25,911 nt of DNA from a bacterium. Its GTDB lineage: Bacteria > Bacillota > Clostridia > Christensenellales > CAG-138. The DNA is taken from NCBI GenBank assembly GCA_029218485.1, contig JAQXRK010000046.1:1-25911 (forward strand), written 5' to 3'. Made by a program: the position numbers and the translations under genes. Under the pieces are notes generated by a model. That model saw only the letters and a list, made by a program, of their open reading frames with translations. It had not been told where the DNA came from and searched no databases. Position 1 is the stretch's first letter. Every line of letters begins with the position of its first letter. Below are positions 1-7,668 of this stretch, piece after piece.

Positions 1-84
1 GGCACGGCGGAACATATCGCCGCAATCCGGCAATACGGGCCTTGCCCGCTGCACCGACTGACATTCATTCAAAAGTTCTTATGA
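1..84 (+). CDS. rnhB: Ribonuclease HII, C-terminal end (partial)
   Basis: The first 27 codons of the window read in frame 1 as a protein tail ending in a TGA at 82-84. The residues GTAEHIAAIRQYGPCPLHR followed by a hydrophobic/basic end match the conserved carboxyl end of RNase HII (family pattern GT..H..AI...GP...HR.SF...). RNase HII cuts RNA embedded in DNA, including single ribonucleotides and RNA-DNA hybrids. The start lies upstream of the window. The stop overlaps the ATG of the next gene (ATGA), and rnhB-yraN neighbourship is common in Firmicutes, which supports the call. The identification rests on only 27 residues but the motif is distinctive. Confidence 0.85.
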   Translation, partial: GTAEHIAAIRQYGPCPLHRLTFIQKFL

Positions 85-431
85 AGACGGCGGATGTTGG
101 GAAAAAGGGGGAGCAGTTGGCGCTCCGTTATCTGAAACGGCATGGGTACCGGCTGCTGGAGAGGAACTATCGCTATGGCCACTATGAGATCGATCTGGTC
201 ATGGAGCAGGCCGGATGTATCGTGTTCGTGGAGGTAAAGGCGCGCAGCGACACCTATTTCGGCACGCCTGCCATGGCGGTCGATCGCCGCAAACAGCGCT
301 GCCTGCTGCTGGCGGCGCAGGGCTATCTGGTGGAGCGTTGCCGCGAGGAATCGCCTGCGCGCTTTGACATTGTGGAGGTCTATCTGACAGAGAACAGGAT
401 TCAACATATTGTAAACGCTTTTTCAGGTTGA
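81..431 (+). CDS. yraN: YraN/UPF0102 family protein, endonuclease-like fold
   Basis: A 116-residue protein starting at the ATG that overlaps the rnhB stop (ATGA). An in-frame ATG at 42 lies inside rnhB and gives an N-terminus unlike the family, so 81 is preferred. The family has the PD-(D/E)XK nuclease-like fold: GKKGEQLALRYL in the first helix, then E36-I-D38 and the strand FVEVK with E51 and K53, followed by RKQR and a C-terminal FDIVEV strand. The substrate and role are not firmly known; the fold suggests a nucleic-acid-acting, possibly Holliday-junction or repair-related enzyme. No clear Shine-Dalgarno site is visible, so translation is probably coupled to rnhB. Length is normal for the family. 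Confidence 0.88.
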   Translation: MKTADVGKKGEQLALRYLKRHGYRLLERNYRYGHYEIDLVMEQAGCIVFVEVKARSDTYFGTPAMAVDRRKQRCLLLAAQGYLVERCREESPARFDIVEVYLTENRIQHIVNAFSG

Positions 432-460
432 TTGCGCTTCTATTTTGTCTATGCTATAGT
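432..460 (+). promoter_or_regulatory. Vegetative (SigA-type) promoter for the glycosyltransferase gene
   Basis: TTGCGC at 432-437, a 17-base spacer, and an extended -10 TGCTATAGT at 452-460. The predicted start of transcription is near 467. That falls on the ATG at 466, so the downstream ATG at 508, which has its own ribosome site, is the likelier translation start. The promoter begins at the very end of yraN (stop 429-431). Confidence 0.65.
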
Positions 461-507
461 GTGTTATGGAAACCAATGGGAATAACGTAGATGAAGAAGG
501 TTTTTGC

Positions 508-3500
508 ATGCGAAAGTTTCTTGCGGTCGCGCTGATCGCTTGTTTGTGCCTGTTCCCGGCAGCGGCACAGGCCGATGACGATCATGTTTCCGGCGACAAT
601 CTGATATTCAATCCCGATTTCTCCGAATCATCTGAAATTCTGCCGCTTCCGGTGGGCTGGGTGCTGGACGCTTATCGAAACGACGCATCGTCTGTGCAGA
701 CCTCGCTGGAAGTGCAGGAGGATGGGTCCGTTGCATTGCGCCTTGCAAACCCCGTTGCAAATGATTCGCGCGTGTATCAGCAGGTCGATGTGGAGAGCGG
801 CACCGTATACCGGCTGACGGCTTTGGTGAAAACCGAGTCGGTATCCGGTGGGCAGGGCGCAACCCTTTCGATCGACAACTACAGCCTTGACGGAAGCTAT
901 TGCTATTCCGAAAGCGTGTCGGGTGATGCCGGTTGGACGAGCCTTGCACTCTATTTTCGAACCGGAGAGCAGCAGACGCAGATTCGCGTTGCGCTGCGGC
1001 TGGGCGGCTATGGCGCGGAGAGCAGCGGCGCCGCCCGGTTTTCGAGCGTTGCATTATATGCCTGTGACGATGTGGAAAGCGGTGTGATTATCGATCTGGC
1101 CAATGCTGCGGGCGATTCCGCATCATCCGTATCGAATACGGATCATACTGCCGAATCGGAGCAGAGCGGCATGTCGGCATTTTCCATCATGCTGGTGGTC
1201 TGCGCGATCATCGCCGCAGCCTGCGGCCTGCTGTACGTCCGCGTACTCAGAAATGAGGCGGATGGCATCAGAAGTCCAAACCGCCCCAATATGGTGCTCG
1301 GAATCGTCCTTACGATCGCATTTGTGCTGCGCCTCGTTCTGTCGCTGATTTTTGTCGGTCATCCGACCGATATCGCCTGTTTTATGGCGTGGGGTAATGC
1401 GGTGTTGGAACATGGCGTATCCGGCTTTTACACCTCCGGCATGTTTGCCGATTATCCCCCGGGTTATATGTATGTCTGTGGCGCAATCGCCGGGCTGTGC
1501 CGTTTGCTCGGCATCTCCTATGGCAGCCCGGGCATGGTATTTCTCTATAAGATTCCGGCGACGCTTGCCGATATTGCCTCCGCATGGCTGGTGTACCGCA
1601 TTGCAAGGAAACAGGGCGTCCGGGAGGTCTTTGCGCTGATGCTCGCGGGTTTGTTGGCGCTCAACCCGACCGCCATGTTCATCTCCGGCGCATGGGGACA
1701 GATCGATTCCGTATTGACGCTTGGCATTGTAGCCGCATGCTACCTGCTGCTCGGGGATCGCCTGATTGTTGCCGGCGCGATCTATGGCCTGGCGATCCTG
1801 TTCAAACCGCAGGCGCTGATGTTTGGCCCGCTCCTTGCGGTGGCTTATTTTGTGAAGATCTATCAATCCAGACCGCGCGGCAAGGCCATTTTGCATACGG
1901 TTCTTGCCGTTCTGTCGGCGTTTGCAGTTCTCTTTTTGGGGGCGCTGCCGTTTAAGGGGACGCAGCCGTTCGGCTGGTTGATCCAAAAATATCTTGCCAC
2001 AACGACCTCCTACCAGTATGCGACCATCGAAGCGTTCAACTTCCCGGCCCTGCTTGGTGACAATTGGGAACCGGTGGATACGCGTGTGCTGGGCATTCCC
2101 TATTCCATTTGGGGCCCGCTGTTCATCGGCCTTGCCGTTCTGCTCGGCGCCGGGCTGTATGTCTTCTCTTCACGGGAGCACACCCTGGCCGGCGGCCGGC
2201 AGCAGCGCGTGTCCGCTCCGGTGCACGAGGGCGCGCTGTATCTTTCGGCGGCCTGCATGCTGGGCATGATCTTCACTTTTGGCCACTATATGCATGAGCG
2301 ATACCTGTTCCCGGTATTGCTGCTGCTGCTCATGGCTTACCTCTATGAGCGCGACCGCCGAATCCTGATCAGCTTCTGTGGCATGACGGTCACGCTGCTC
2401 ATCAACGCGCTCGCGGCCATGTACATCGTCGATCATCAATGGCTTCGCGGGTCGGTTTACGATGCCATTACGCGCACCGGGGCGGCACTGGAACTGGTCA
2501 GCTATTTGTACCTGCTCTGGATTTCGATCGATATTCTGATCCGTGACCGCGTCCATAAACCGGTCGCTGCCAGGTCGCCGGTGCTTACTCCCCATGAAAC
2601 CAAGCGGACGAGCCGGGCTGACAGCTCGCCCGTCCTGCCGCCGCTGCCGACCGACAATCGCTTGGTGTATACGAGGAAAGATCGCTGGCTCCTGCTGGGA
2701 CTGGTGCTGGTTTACGGCGTCGTTGCTTTGACCAATCTGGGCACGCTTTCTGCACCGGAAACCTATTGGCAGCCGGAAACGCCCGGAGAAACGATCACGG
2801 TCGAATTCCCGGCCGAGACGACAGTCGGCGAATACTGGGTTTACGGCAACATCCAAAACAACGGAATCCTGCTGCTTCGGACCGATGACGGGCATGAGGA
2901 AACCTATACCCAGACCTATGATGTGATGTTCCGCTGGGACCGGGTGCAGACGGCGTTCACCGCGCGCAGGGTCGAGCTGCAGCTCTACTCCGGGTCGCTG
3001 AAGCTGAACGAAATTGCATTTTTCGACACGGAGGGAAACCGCATCGATGCGGTGGTTCTGCATCCTTCCGGAACGCAGGCGGCGCTGCTCGATGAGCAGG
3101 ATACCGTGCCGGACAGGCCGTCCTACTTCAACGGCATGTATTTCGACGAGCTGTATCATGCGCGCACCGCCTATGAACATCTGCACAACCTCGCGCCCTA
3201 CGAGAATTCGCATCCGCCGCTCGGCAAGCTGATCATTGCCGTTGGCATCGCCATATTCGGCATGAATCCGTTCGGCTGGCGGATCATGGGCACGCTCATC
3301 GGCATTGCCATGCTGCCGGTGCTGTATGCGTTCGGCAAGCGCCTGTTCAAAAAAACGGAGTATGCCTTCTTGTGCACGGCTCTGTTCGCGTTTGATTTCA
3401 TGCACTTTACGCAGACGCGCATTGCCACGATCGATGTCTACGCCGTGTTCTTCATCCTGCTGATGTACTACTATATGTACCAGTACATCACGATGAACTT

Positions 3501-4461
3501 CTTTACCGACGGGCTTGCCAAAACCCTGAAACCCCTTGCGCTTTCGGGCCTGTTTTTCGGGCTTGGCGCGGCCAGCAAGTGGACCTGCATCTATGCCGGC
3601 GCGGGCCTTGCTGTGCTGTTCTTTGGTTCGCTGCTGGCACGGTACCGCGAGTATGCGGCGTTGACGCAAAGGAGCGGGGAGCGGCAGAGCGCCCAACTGT
3701 CGGCCGAAAAGCCGGAGGAGAAGCAGGGCACGGAGCGGGAGCGCGAGCTGGTGAAGCCGTTCTGGAATAACGTTCTGTATACGCTGCTCTGGTGCTGCCT
3801 GTTCTTCCTGCTTGTACCCTTCACCATCTACTTCTGTTCGTATCTGCCCTATTATATCTATGAGGCCGGCAGAACGGAGGGATACGGCTTGGCCGATGCA
3901 TTCGGCACTTTCTGGCGCTATCAGGACTTCATGTACTCCTACCACAGCGGACTGACCGCAACGCATCCGTACCAGTCGGCCTGGTGGCAGTGGCCGTTTA
4001 CCATGCGCCCGATGTGGTATTATTCGGGAAATGACGCCGCTGCCGGAATCGTGTCGACGCTGACCGCGTCCGGCAATCCGGCCGTCTGGTGGGTGAGCAC
4101 GGTCGGCACGGTTGCACTGCTGTTCCTTCGCGTTTCGGGTTCGGTGAAGCCGGATCGCGCGCAGCAGATCTTCTGCGTCGGCGTCCTGGCCAATTACCTG
4201 CCGTGGGTGCTCGTGCCGCGCTGCACGTTCATTTACCATTTCTTTGCCACGGTGCCGTTCCTGCTGATGGCGGCGGTCTATCTGCTGCAGAAGGGCGAGG
4301 AGCGGTATCCGAAGCTGGCCTGCGTCAAATGGATATGGCTCGGGCTTGCGGTGCTGTTGTTTGTCCTGCTGTACCCGGGACTTTCGGGCTTGCCGATTCC
4401 CGCATGGTGGGGCGCGATCATCAAACATCTTCCGGGAGGAGCATTGATGTATGGAGCATAA
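508..4461 (+). CDS. Giant membrane glycosyltransferase: two GT-C halves, second is PMT (GT39) type
   Basis: A 1317-residue protein. The ATG at 508 is chosen because it follows an AGAAGG ribosome site and opens directly with a signal peptide (MRKFLAVALIACLCLFPAAA); the in-frame ATG at 466 lies at the predicted transcription start. Order of parts: an extracytoplasmic carbohydrate-binding-like beta-sandwich (about 25-185), a membrane anchor (about 227-250), a first polytopic GT-C half (about 265-690) with a candidate catalytic Asp288 in HPTDIACF and an ADYPPGY loop, a second beta-rich outer segment (about 745-875), and a PMT-like half with Asp880-Glu881 (YFDELYHA) and the HPPLGK motif at 902. 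The C-terminus contains YQSAWWQWPF and RPMWYY, typical of PMT C-terminal domains. PMT proteins transfer mannose or other hexoses from a polyprenyl-phosphate donor to protein Ser/Thr outside the membrane; the donor and acceptor here are unknown. It overlaps the GtrA-type gene by 11 bases. Confidence 0.85.
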   Translation: MRKFLAVALIACLCLFPAAAQADDDHVSGDNLIFNPDFSESSEILPLPVGWVLDAYRNDASSVQTSLEVQEDGSVALRLANPVANDSRVYQQVDVESGTVYRLTALVKTESVSGGQGATLSIDNYSLDGSYCYSESVSGDAGWTSLALYFRTGEQQTQIRVALRLGGYGAESSGAARFSSVALYACDDVESGVIIDLANAAGDSASSVSNTDHTAESEQSGMSAFSIMLVVCAIIAAACGLLYVRVLRNEADGIRSPNRPNMVLGIVLTIAFVLRLVLSLIFVGHPTDIACFMAWGNAVLEHGVSGFYTSGMFADYPPGYMYVCGAIAGLCRLLGISYGSPGMVFLYKIPATLADIASAWLVYRIARKQGVREVFALMLAGLLALNPTAMFISGAWGQIDSVLTLGIVAACYLLLGDRLIVAGAIYGLAILFKPQALMFGPLLAVAYFVKIYQSRPRGKAILHTVLAVLSAFAVLFLGALPFKGTQPFGWLIQKYLATTTSYQYATIEAFNFPALLGDNWEPVDTRVLGIPYSIWGPLFIGLAVLLGAGLYVFSSREHTLAGGRQQRVSAPVHEGALYLSAACMLGMIFTFGHYMHERYLFPVLLLLLMAYLYERDRRILISFCGMTVTLLINALAAMYIVDHQWLRGSVYDAITRTGAALELVSYLYLLWISIDILIRDRVHKPVAARSPVLTPHETKRTSRADSSPVLPPLPTDNRLVYTRKDRWLLLGLVLVYGVVALTNLGTLSAPETYWQPETPGETITVEFPAETTVGEYWVYGNIQNNGILLLRTDDGHEETYTQTYDVMFRWDRVQTAFTARRVELQLYSGSLKLNEIAFFDTEGNRIDAVVLHPSGTQAALLDEQDTVPDRPSYFNGMYFDELYHARTAYEHLHNLAPYENSHPPLGKLIIAVGIAIFGMNPFGWRIMGTLIGIAMLPVLYAFGKRLFKKTEYAFLCTALFAFDFMHFTQTRIATIDVYAVFFILLMYYYMYQYITMNFFTDGLAKTLKPLALSGLFFGLGAASKWTCIYAGAGLAVLFFGSLLARYREYAALTQRSGERQSAQLSAEKPEEKQGTERERELVKPFWNNVLYTLLWCCLFFLLVPFTIYFCSYLPYYIYEAGRTEGYGLADAFGTFWRYQDFMYSYHSGLTATHPYQSAWWQWPFTMRPMWYYSGNDAAAGIVSTLTASGNPAVWWVSTVGTVALLFLRVSGSVKPDRAQQIFCVGVLANYLPWVLVPRCTFIYHFFATVPFLLMAAVYLLQKGEERYPKLACVKWIWLGLAVLLFVLLYPGLSGLPIPAWWGAIIKHLPGGALMYGA

Positions 4462-4933
4462 GGAGCAGCAATCCGGTGCAAAGCGTACCGTGATTCAGTT
4501 CATAAAGTTCAACATTGTCGGCGTGTTGAACACGCTGGTCGACTTTCTCGTTTTTCAGGCGCTCAACCTGCTGTTGGGATGGACATATCTGGCGCAGGTC
4601 GCTGGCTATTGCTGCGGCATCATCAACAGCTATGCGTGGAACAGCAATTGGACATTCCGCGATAGCCGCACGCGCAGCGCGCGGGAAAAACTGCTGTTTT
4701 TGATCGTCAATTTGGTTTCGCTCGGCGTATCCCTCGGCGTGATGTGGTTCTGCCGGAGCGTGCTTGTGATCGATGATGCATGGGTCGCTTCCTGGATGCC
4801 GTCCTTCCTTACCTCGTTTATCAAGGGGGATACGGTTTGCAAGCTGATCGCCATGCCGTTTGCCATCGTTGTGAACTATGTTGGGAACCGCTTGTTCGTC
4901 TTTAACGAAAGCGATGGGGTGAAGGGGGAGTAA
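4451..4933 (+). CDS. GtrA-family membrane protein, putative polyprenyl-phosphate sugar flippase
   Basis: A 160-residue protein with four hydrophobic segments (roughly residues 18-40, 42-62, 80-105 and 130-152). It carries the family signatures NSYAWNSNWTF after the second segment and NYVGNRLFVF at the end. GtrA-like proteins are thought to move polyprenyl-phosphate-linked sugars across the cytoplasmic membrane or to assist glycosyltransferases. The ATG at 4451 lies within the last codons of the upstream glycosyltransferase, with GGGAGGA at 4434-4440 as ribosome site. Tight coupling to a PMT-type enzyme suggests it supplies or positions the lipid-linked sugar donor; that is inference. Family assignment is fairly safe, function less so. 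Confidence 0.82.
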   Translation: MEHKEQQSGAKRTVIQFIKFNIVGVLNTLVDFLVFQALNLLLGWTYLAQVAGYCCGIINSYAWNSNWTFRDSRTRSAREKLLFLIVNLVSLGVSLGVMWFCRSVLVIDDAWVASWMPSFLTSFIKGDTVCKLIAMPFAIVVNYVGNRLFVFNESDGVKGE

Positions 4934-4937
4934 ATCC

Positions 4938-6458
4938 ATGCTTGCACGCGTGACAAGTCACGGCTTAAACGGCATTGGCGGCTTTTTGGTCACGGTTGAA
5001 GCCGATCTTGCGGGCGGATTGCCGGCCTATGAGACGGTAGGGCTGCCGGACGCCGCCGTGCGGGAGTCGCGCGATCGCGTGCGGGCCGCGATTAAGAACT
5101 CTGGGTTCACCTTTCCCACGGCGCACATTACCGTCAGCCTCGCGCCGGCCGGTATGCGCAAAGAGGGCCCCATATACGATTTGCCGATTGCCATTGCGCT
5201 GCTGGCCGCCTCCGGCCAGATTCCGCTGGAGGCAGCGGATGGGTTGGTGATCTTTGGCGAGCTGGCGCTGGATGGAACCGTGCGGCCGGTGCCCGGCGTA
5301 CTGCCCATGGCGCTTGGCGCCTATGCAAGCGGCAGCCGTGTGGTGGCGCTGCCGGCCGAAAACGCGCTCGAAGCCGCCTATCTTGCCGATTTGACCGTGC
5401 TCCCCGTGCATACGCTGCGTGAACTGGTGGCGCATCTGCGCGGCACGGAGCGAATCGAGCCGGCTGCCGTACAGACCTGGGATCCGAAGCGAATCGACTT
5501 TGGCGTTGATTTTTCCGATATCAAGGGGCAGCAGGGGGCCAAGCGGGCTGCGGAAATCGCCGTTGCAGGCGGGCATAATCTGCTCATGATCGGTACGCCC
5601 GGGTCGGGCAAGACCATGCTCGCGCGTAGCATTCCCTCCATTCTCCCGGAGTTGACGCTGGAAGAAGCGCTGGAGATTACGAAAATTCATTCCATCGTGG
5701 GCGCAACCGCGGGACAGGGCGTCGTGATGGAACGCCCGTTCCGTTCGCCGCACCATGGTGCATCCGCGCCGGCGCTCGTTGGAGGCGGCACGCACGCAAT
5801 GCCGGGTGAAGCAAGCCTCGCGCATCTTGGCGTGCTGTTTTTGGACGAACTGCCGGAATTTCAGCGCGATGTGCTGGAGGCGCTGCGGCAGCCACTGGAG
5901 GATGGCGTGATCACCGTCAGCCGTGCCGCGGCAACCACCACCTATCCCGCTGCTTTCATGCTTGTGGCGGCGATGAACCCCTGCCCGTGCGGCAACCGCG
6001 GGTCGCGCACGCAGCATTGCCGGTGCACGCCTGCGCAGGTGCAGCGCTACCGGGCCAAGATTTCCGGCCCGCTGCTGGATCGGATCGATATTCAGATCGA
6101 GATGCCGGAGGTGGGCTATGCGGAGTTGAGCGATCGCTCCGCCGGCGAGCCGTCAAGCGTGATCCGCGCGCGCGTAAACGCGGCCAGAGCGCGCCAGCGT
6201 GCCCGGTTTGAGAACTGCGGTATTGTGTGCAATGCGCAGATGAATGCGCGGCAGGTCAAGCAGTTTTGCAGCCCGGACGCCGATTCGGAGTCGCTGCTCC
6301 GGCAGGCCTATGCGCAGCTCAAGCTCTCTGCGCGGGCATACCAGCGCATTTTGAAGGTCGCCAGAACGATTGCGGATGTCGAGGGCAGCGACAACATCCG
6401 GCGGGAGCATTATGCGGAGGCGATCCAGTACCGCAGCCTCGACATGACGGGAAGGTAA
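4938..6458 (+). CDS. comM: YifB/ComM-type AAA+ ATPase (Mg-chelatase-like)
   Basis: A 506-residue protein of normal length. An N-terminal ChlI-like domain (about 1-190) opens with LARVTSHGLNGIGGFLV and includes GLPDAAVRESRDRV. The AAA+ core follows, with Walker A GTPGSGKT at 219-226 and a Walker B in GVLFLDELPEF. A cysteine cluster NPCPCGN...HCRC and the C-terminal Mg_chelatase_C helical domain come last. In Gammaproteobacteria ComM is a hexameric helicase that promotes branch migration of incoming DNA during transformation; in Firmicutes the role is less tested. The start has a GGGGGAG ribosome site at 4923-4929. It sits directly before dprA, another recombination factor, as in many Firmicutes. 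Confidence 0.93.
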   Translation: MLARVTSHGLNGIGGFLVTVEADLAGGLPAYETVGLPDAAVRESRDRVRAAIKNSGFTFPTAHITVSLAPAGMRKEGPIYDLPIAIALLAASGQIPLEAADGLVIFGELALDGTVRPVPGVLPMALGAYASGSRVVALPAENALEAAYLADLTVLPVHTLRELVAHLRGTERIEPAAVQTWDPKRIDFGVDFSDIKGQQGAKRAAEIAVAGGHNLLMIGTPGSGKTMLARSIPSILPELTLEEALEITKIHSIVGATAGQGVVMERPFRSPHHGASAPALVGGGTHAMPGEASLAHLGVLFLDELPEFQRDVLEALRQPLEDGVITVSRAAATTTYPAAFMLVAAMNPCPCGNRGSRTQHCRCTPAQVQRYRAKISGPLLDRIDIQIEMPEVGYAELSDRSAGEPSSVIRARVNAARARQRARFENCGIVCNAQMNARQVKQFCSPDADSESLLRQAYAQLKLSARAYQRILKVARTIADVEGSDNIRREHYAEAIQYRSLDMTGR

Positions 6459-6471
6459 GGAGGACTGTACT

Positions 6472-7668
6472 TTGGCGCAGATGCGAGAGATGGACGATAC
6501 CTGCAGACTGCATCTCTGGTTGCATTATGGCGTGTCGGGCAATGCACATGCATTTCGACAGGCAAAGATGCACTTCCCCGATCTTCAGGAAGCCTATCGC
6601 CTGGCAGCAGCAGGGTCCCGCACGGGCTTTTCGTTTCTGTCGGATACGGCTGTAAACCGATTGATAGAGGCGGCGGACGAAGCATTTTTGGATCGGTATA
6701 CCGGCTGGCTCAGCCGGCATCGGGTTGGCGTGTCCCTGCTGATGGATGAGGACTATCCGGCGCTGCTGCGCGAGATCAGCGATGCGCCGCCGCTGCTGTT
6801 TTATCGCGGCAGGCTGGAACCTTCTCCGCGGCTGCCGGTCGCCATGGTCGGGTCGCGGCTTTGCACGCAGTATGGCCGGGAGGTTGCGCATTTGTTTGCG
6901 CATGACCTGACGGCTGCGGGCTGCACGATCATCTCCGGCATGGCGGACGGCATCGATGGCTGCGCGGCGCGCGGCGCGCTGTCCTGTGAGGAATCGCCGT
7001 ATCCAACCGTCGCGGTGCTCGGTTCTGGCATCGATGTGATTTATCCAAGCTGTCATCGCGACCTCTATGAGGAAATTGCCGATCGCGGCGCAGTCATCAC
7101 CGAGTTTCTGCCCGGAACGCGCCCGATGCGGGAAAACTTTCCGATCCGCAATCGAATCATGAGCGGGATGGCGCGGGGCTTGATCGTCGTCGAAGCGGGC
7201 GATCGGAGCGGCACCAGCATCACCGCCGGTTATGCGCTCGATCAGGGCCGCGAGGTATTCGCCGTCCCCGGAAGGCTGACCGATTTGCAGAGCATCGGCA
7301 CCAACCGCATGATCCAGCGCGGCGAAGCAAAGCCCATCTTCTGCGTTGCCGATGTGCTTCAGGAGTTTGAACAAATGGATGATTATGACGCCTTTCAATC
7401 CGGTCCAAAGCGCATTGCGCTGGATACGCTTTCGCCCGATGAACGGGCGGTCTGCAGCGCTTTAAGGACGGAATCGCGCAGCTTTGACGATTTGGCGGAA
7501 ATGCTGTCCCTGCCGGTAGGGCAGTTAAACTCGCTCTTGACAGGCATGCAGTTTTCGGGAATAATTAAGCCACTGTCCGGGCGCTTATATGCGCTGGACA
7601 CGCTGAATACCGTTTTGGTCGACGATTCGTCGGCAAATGAAGGTTTGGAGGATGATTTGCATGGCTGA
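6472..7668 (+). CDS. dprA: DNA-processing protein DprA
   Basis: A 398-residue protein using a TTG start: AAGGAGG at 6457-6463 is 8 bases from TTG 6472, whereas the next ATG (6481) is too far away. A helical N-terminal region (about 1-80) precedes the Rossmann-like DprA core with the GSR motif at 127-129, SGMADGID, the SGTSITAGYAL loop and REVFAVPG. A winged-helix C-terminal domain (about 320-385) follows. DprA binds incoming single-stranded DNA and loads RecA. One oddity is that the conserved His of the GIDxxAH motif is Ala166 here (GIDGCAARGAL). It overlaps topA by 8 bases, so the two are probably co-translated. Confidence 0.95.
   Translation: MAQMREMDDTCRLHLWLHYGVSGNAHAFRQAKMHFPDLQEAYRLAAAGSRTGFSFLSDTAVNRLIEAADEAFLDRYTGWLSRHRVGVSLLMDEDYPALLREISDAPPLLFYRGRLEPSPRLPVAMVGSRLCTQYGREVAHLFAHDLTAAGCTIISGMADGIDGCAARGALSCEESPYPTVAVLGSGIDVIYPSCHRDLYEEIADRGAVITEFLPGTRPMRENFPIRNRIMSGMARGLIVVEAGDRSGTSITAGYALDQGREVFAVPGRLTDLQSIGTNRMIQRGEAKPIFCVADVLQEFEQMDDYDAFQSGPKRIALDTLSPDERAVCSALRTESRSFDDLAEMLSLPVGQLNSLLTGMQFSGIIKPLSGRLYALDTLNTVLVDDSSANEGLEDDLHG

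Noticed and set aside
2170..4428. A long open frame of about 750 codons on the minus strand opposite the glycosyltransferase
   Set aside because: It is rich in Arg, His, Gln and Pro with no domain, as expected from the antisense of a GC-rich gene; the + strand frame is clearly coding.
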